A DNA stretch of 8,335 bases from positions 1-8,335 of the forward strand of contig JANWHV010000285.1 in the NCBI GenBank assembly GCA_025450255.1, given 5' to 3'. The notes below the pieces were generated by a model that saw only the letters and a program-made list of their open reading frames with translations, was not told the origin of the DNA and ran no database searches. The stretch is from Chloroflexota bacterium (GTDB taxonomy: Bacteria > Chloroflexota > UBA5177 > JANWHV01). The translations under genes were made by a program, and so were the position numbers. Below are positions 6,458 to 8,335 of this stretch, piece after piece; position 1 is the stretch's first letter; every line of letters begins with the position of its first letter.

Positions 6458-7179
6458 TGCCTACCGCATGCTCACGGTTCGTTGGAGCGTTCGCGGCGGT
6501 GCTCCTTCTGGCAACGTGCCTGCTGCCGGCGCGAGCGGCCGACACGGACACGATTACGATCAAGAACGCGACGGATTTGCTGCTGCCGGCGGAAGACGCG
6601 CCCGCTGGTTTCACCGTGAATCTTGCAAATGGCCGCCCGATCAACAACGCGATGCTGCTGACCGTGCTCGGCAAGCACATGAGCTACGTCTTTCATAAAG
6701 ATGGCTGGACAACCGGCTATCACGGATGGCTTGACGCAAACGATCCGACGGGTGACGCATTCGTCACGTATGACTTTTACGGCTTCAAGAAAAGCGCGGG
6801 CGCCCGCGCCGCCGTTGCATCGTATCTGGGATTGGTGCTTGGGGTGCAAAATACCGTGAACGACAGCAGGTTGCCGAGCAATGCCACGGTGTTTATCGAC
6901 GGCACGGGAACATACGACCCCAACGGGCAGCCGTTTACGGTCGTGGAAATTGTGTTCCAGGTTCATAACGTGCTGGCCGACGTCACGGGCTATTATGCCG
7001 GTGGCGATTCCAGCGCCGCCGACGCGGCACGCGCTACGACAATTGCCGCGACGGCGGGCCTGTCAGATTGGCTGCAGGCGCAATCTCATCCTGCCCAGTC
7101 GTCGCTAATATGGCCTCTCGTCCCCATGGCGCTGCTCATGCCCGGCCGTCGCTTTTCATTCAGGCGGCACGGAGCCTGA
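6457..7179 (+). CDS. Hypothetical secreted protein with possible C-terminal anchor
   Basis: The protein has 240 residues and matches no family I can name. A clear Sec signal peptide opens it: R7, a hydrophobic core at about 9-24, and an ARA-AD cleavage site near residue 27. LATC (18-21) resembles a lipobox, but Thr before Cys is atypical, so a lipoprotein is less likely. The mature part has LLLPAEDAPAGFTVN near its start, then aromatic/Gly-rich strands (YVFHKDGWTTGYHGWLD, YDFYGFKK) and late VVEIVFQVHNVLADVTGYYAG followed by an Ala-rich helix. This layout loosely recalls extracytoplasmic 'LLP..dlP.GF' domains; the family link is not proven. The C-terminus is a short hydrophobic stretch (LIWPLVPMALLM, 217-228) then RRFSFRRHGA, like a sorting or anchor signal. 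The ATG overlaps the upstream stop (TAATG), and only one base separates its stop from the next gene. Confidence 0.85.
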   Translation: MPTACSRFVGAFAAVLLLATCLLPARAADTDTITIKNATDLLLPAEDAPAGFTVNLANGRPINNAMLLTVLGKHMSYVFHKDGWTTGYHGWLDANDPTGDAFVTYDFYGFKKSAGARAAVASYLGLVLGVQNTVNDSRLPSNATVFIDGTGTYDPNGQPFTVVEIVFQVHNVLADVTGYYAGGDSSAADAARATTIAATAGLSDWLQAQSHPAQSSLIWPLVPMALLMPGRRFSFRRHGA

Positions 7180-7180
7180 G

Positions 7181-8335
7181 ATGCGCTGTTTGCGCTGCGC
7201 TCTCGACTATCCATCCGACGCGCAGTACTGCGATAGGTGTGGCCGCGCGTTAAGTCGGCCGCCAGGATCGAGGGCGCCGGTTACCAAGGTTGAAGACCGC
7301 GAAGATCGAGAGTCACGGTTCATGTACTCTACGTTCGCCCCACCCGCGGCCGAGCACATCAATACACGGCTCACGCCCCAAGCGCCTCCGAAGCCCCCGC
7401 TGCCGCCAACGTACGCGCCAATCGAGACGACAGTAGCAGCTTCTCGGCAGCGTGCCTTGCCCCCATCGGTGTATCTGGCGCGGCCGGCCGCTTCCGAGCG
7501 CGGTCGTGGCGCCAACCGCCCGTCTCCACAAATGCCACCAACGCCGGCGAGCGCTGGCGGACCGGAAAATCGCGCGGAGGCAGGCGGGCTGCACGCTCTC
7601 ACCGATGAGTCCTGGGCAGCTATCACCGCCTTGCCGAATCGCGCCGAGCTTACTCCACATGCCGGCAGTCCACCTTTACCCACATCGGCGCGGCCACTAC
7701 CGATCGTGCCCGAGCCAATAACGAATGGCGATTCAGATGCGCGCGCTAATGCTTTCATCGAGCCGAGGTCGGATACCGCATCGCGGCTCCGCGCCAGACT
7801 CGAGGCGCCGGCGTCCACGTCGGGCCGCGTGGTTAGCGGTGCGTTTCCCGACGATCCGCACGGCGACACGGCAACTATCGCTCAACCGCCCGCATTGCGA
7901 AAACTGAAAGCCACCGCCGTCGATACGGACGTGGCAATATGGCGACGGCCCGCGCCTGGCCGCAAACGCAGAACAGTGACGCGCGGACGCATAGCCGCAA
8001 CGGCAATTGTCACGCTGGCCATAGCGGGCGGAGCGGCCGGTTACCACAGGTACGGGGCATACTCCGATGACGTGAAGGCCGCTCAGAGCCTCTCCAGCCA
8101 GGGTCAGTATGCGAAGGCCGAGGCGAAGTTTCACCAAGCGATCGATGAATGGCCAATCAACAGCGATGCCAAGAGCGGTTTGACGTCGGCTGAGTCGGCA
8201 CTGTACGCACTGACGCAACAGGGAAAGGCGCGGCTGGATACCGGCACTGTTCGCGCGAATATGTTCAAGGCGCGTTCGGTGGCTCGAAGTCAGGTGGCCG
8301 CTCAGGCAGATGCGACTGCCGCCGCAAGCAAGCAA
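7181..8335 (+). CDS. Zinc-ribbon, proline-rich, single-TM, TPR-like protein; 3' end cut by window
   Basis: An open frame of 385 codons runs from ATG 7181 to the window edge without a stop. GGAG at 7171-7174, 6 nt upstream, supports the start. Domains in order: a zinc ribbon with C3, C6, C17 and C20 (CxxC, ten residues, CxxC); a long Pro/Ala/Arg-rich, probably disordered stretch (about 28-250); a basic patch (GRKRRTVTRGR) leading into one membrane helix (about 271-288, IAATAIVTLAIAGGAAGY); then helical repeats. QGQYAKAEAKFHQAIDEWP (307-325) looks like a TPR unit, and more helices run on past 341. Cys-rich N-terminus inside and TPR outside is the likely topology by the positive-inside rule. Zinc-ribbon plus TM plus TPR proteins are common as envelope scaffolds, but no specific function can be named. 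It lies 1 bp after the secreted protein gene and is probably a partner of it. Confidence 0.85.
   Translation, partial: MRCLRCALDYPSDAQYCDRCGRALSRPPGSRAPVTKVEDREDRESRFMYSTFAPPAAEHINTRLTPQAPPKPPLPPTYAPIETTVAASRQRALPPSVYLARPAASERGRGANRPSPQMPPTPASAGGPENRAEAGGLHALTDESWAAITALPNRAELTPHAGSPPLPTSARPLPIVPEPITNGDSDARANAFIEPRSDTASRLRARLEAPASTSGRVVSGAFPDDPHGDTATIAQPPALRKLKATAVDTDVAIWRRPAPGRKRRTVTRGRIAATAIVTLAIAGGAAGYHRYGAYSDDVKAAQSLSSQGQYAKAEAKFHQAIDEWPINSDAKSGLTSAESALYALTQQGKARLDTGTVRANMFKARSVARSQVAAQADATAAASKQ

Noticed and set aside
6508..6519. Lipobox-like LATC in the secreted protein's signal peptide
   Set aside because: Thr at the position before Cys is not normally accepted by lipoprotein signal peptidase, and a normal ARA-AD cleavage site lies just after it.
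7207..8335. Long minus-strand open frames (220 and 200 codons) opposite the last gene
   Set aside because: The plus-strand frame has a zinc ribbon, a membrane helix, a TPR-like unit and a good ribosome site; the minus-strand translations are low-complexity and typical GC-rich shadows.

Overview
The window is GC-rich (roughly 60%) bacterial DNA, densely packed and with good Shine-Dalgarno sites. It carries a complete gatC-gatA-gatB cluster, so the host probably makes Gln-tRNA and/or Asn-tRNA by transamidation. The phylum cannot be fixed from this sequence. An uncultivated Armatimonadota/Chloroflexota-like or other deep-branching lineage is a guess from the gene mix, not a result.

Layout. (1) Positions 1-946, minus strand: an uncharacterised radical SAM protein, cut by the left edge. 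(2) Positions 947-1038: a short divergent control region with a perfect extended -10 box on the plus strand, a TATTAT box on the minus strand, and a small palindrome between two ATAATAC copies. (3) Positions 1039-5730, plus strand: a housekeeping translation operon of gatC, gatA, gatB and an RlmD-type rRNA (uracil-5)-methyltransferase. gatC and gatA overlap by one base. gatA and gatB are separated by a 91-bp gap holding a stem-loop. gatB and the methyltransferase are 15 bp apart. (4) Positions 5785-8335, plus strand: a second transcription unit with its own sigma-70-like promoter. It encodes a cytoplasmic coiled-coil protein, a secreted protein with a hydrophobic/arginine-rich C-terminus, and a zinc-ribbon/proline-rich/single-TM/TPR-like protein cut by the right edge. 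None of these three could be assigned to a named family.

How the genes fit together. GatCAB amidates misacylated Glu-tRNA(Gln) or Asp-tRNA(Asn), and the methyltransferase modifies rRNA, so the central operon serves translation. The tight packing of the last three genes (TAATG overlap, then a 1-bp gap, each with a strong Shine-Dalgarno) suggests they are made together and act at the cell envelope. This is the least explained part of the window. I saw no tRNA, rRNA, CRISPR array, insertion sequence or canonical rho-independent terminator.
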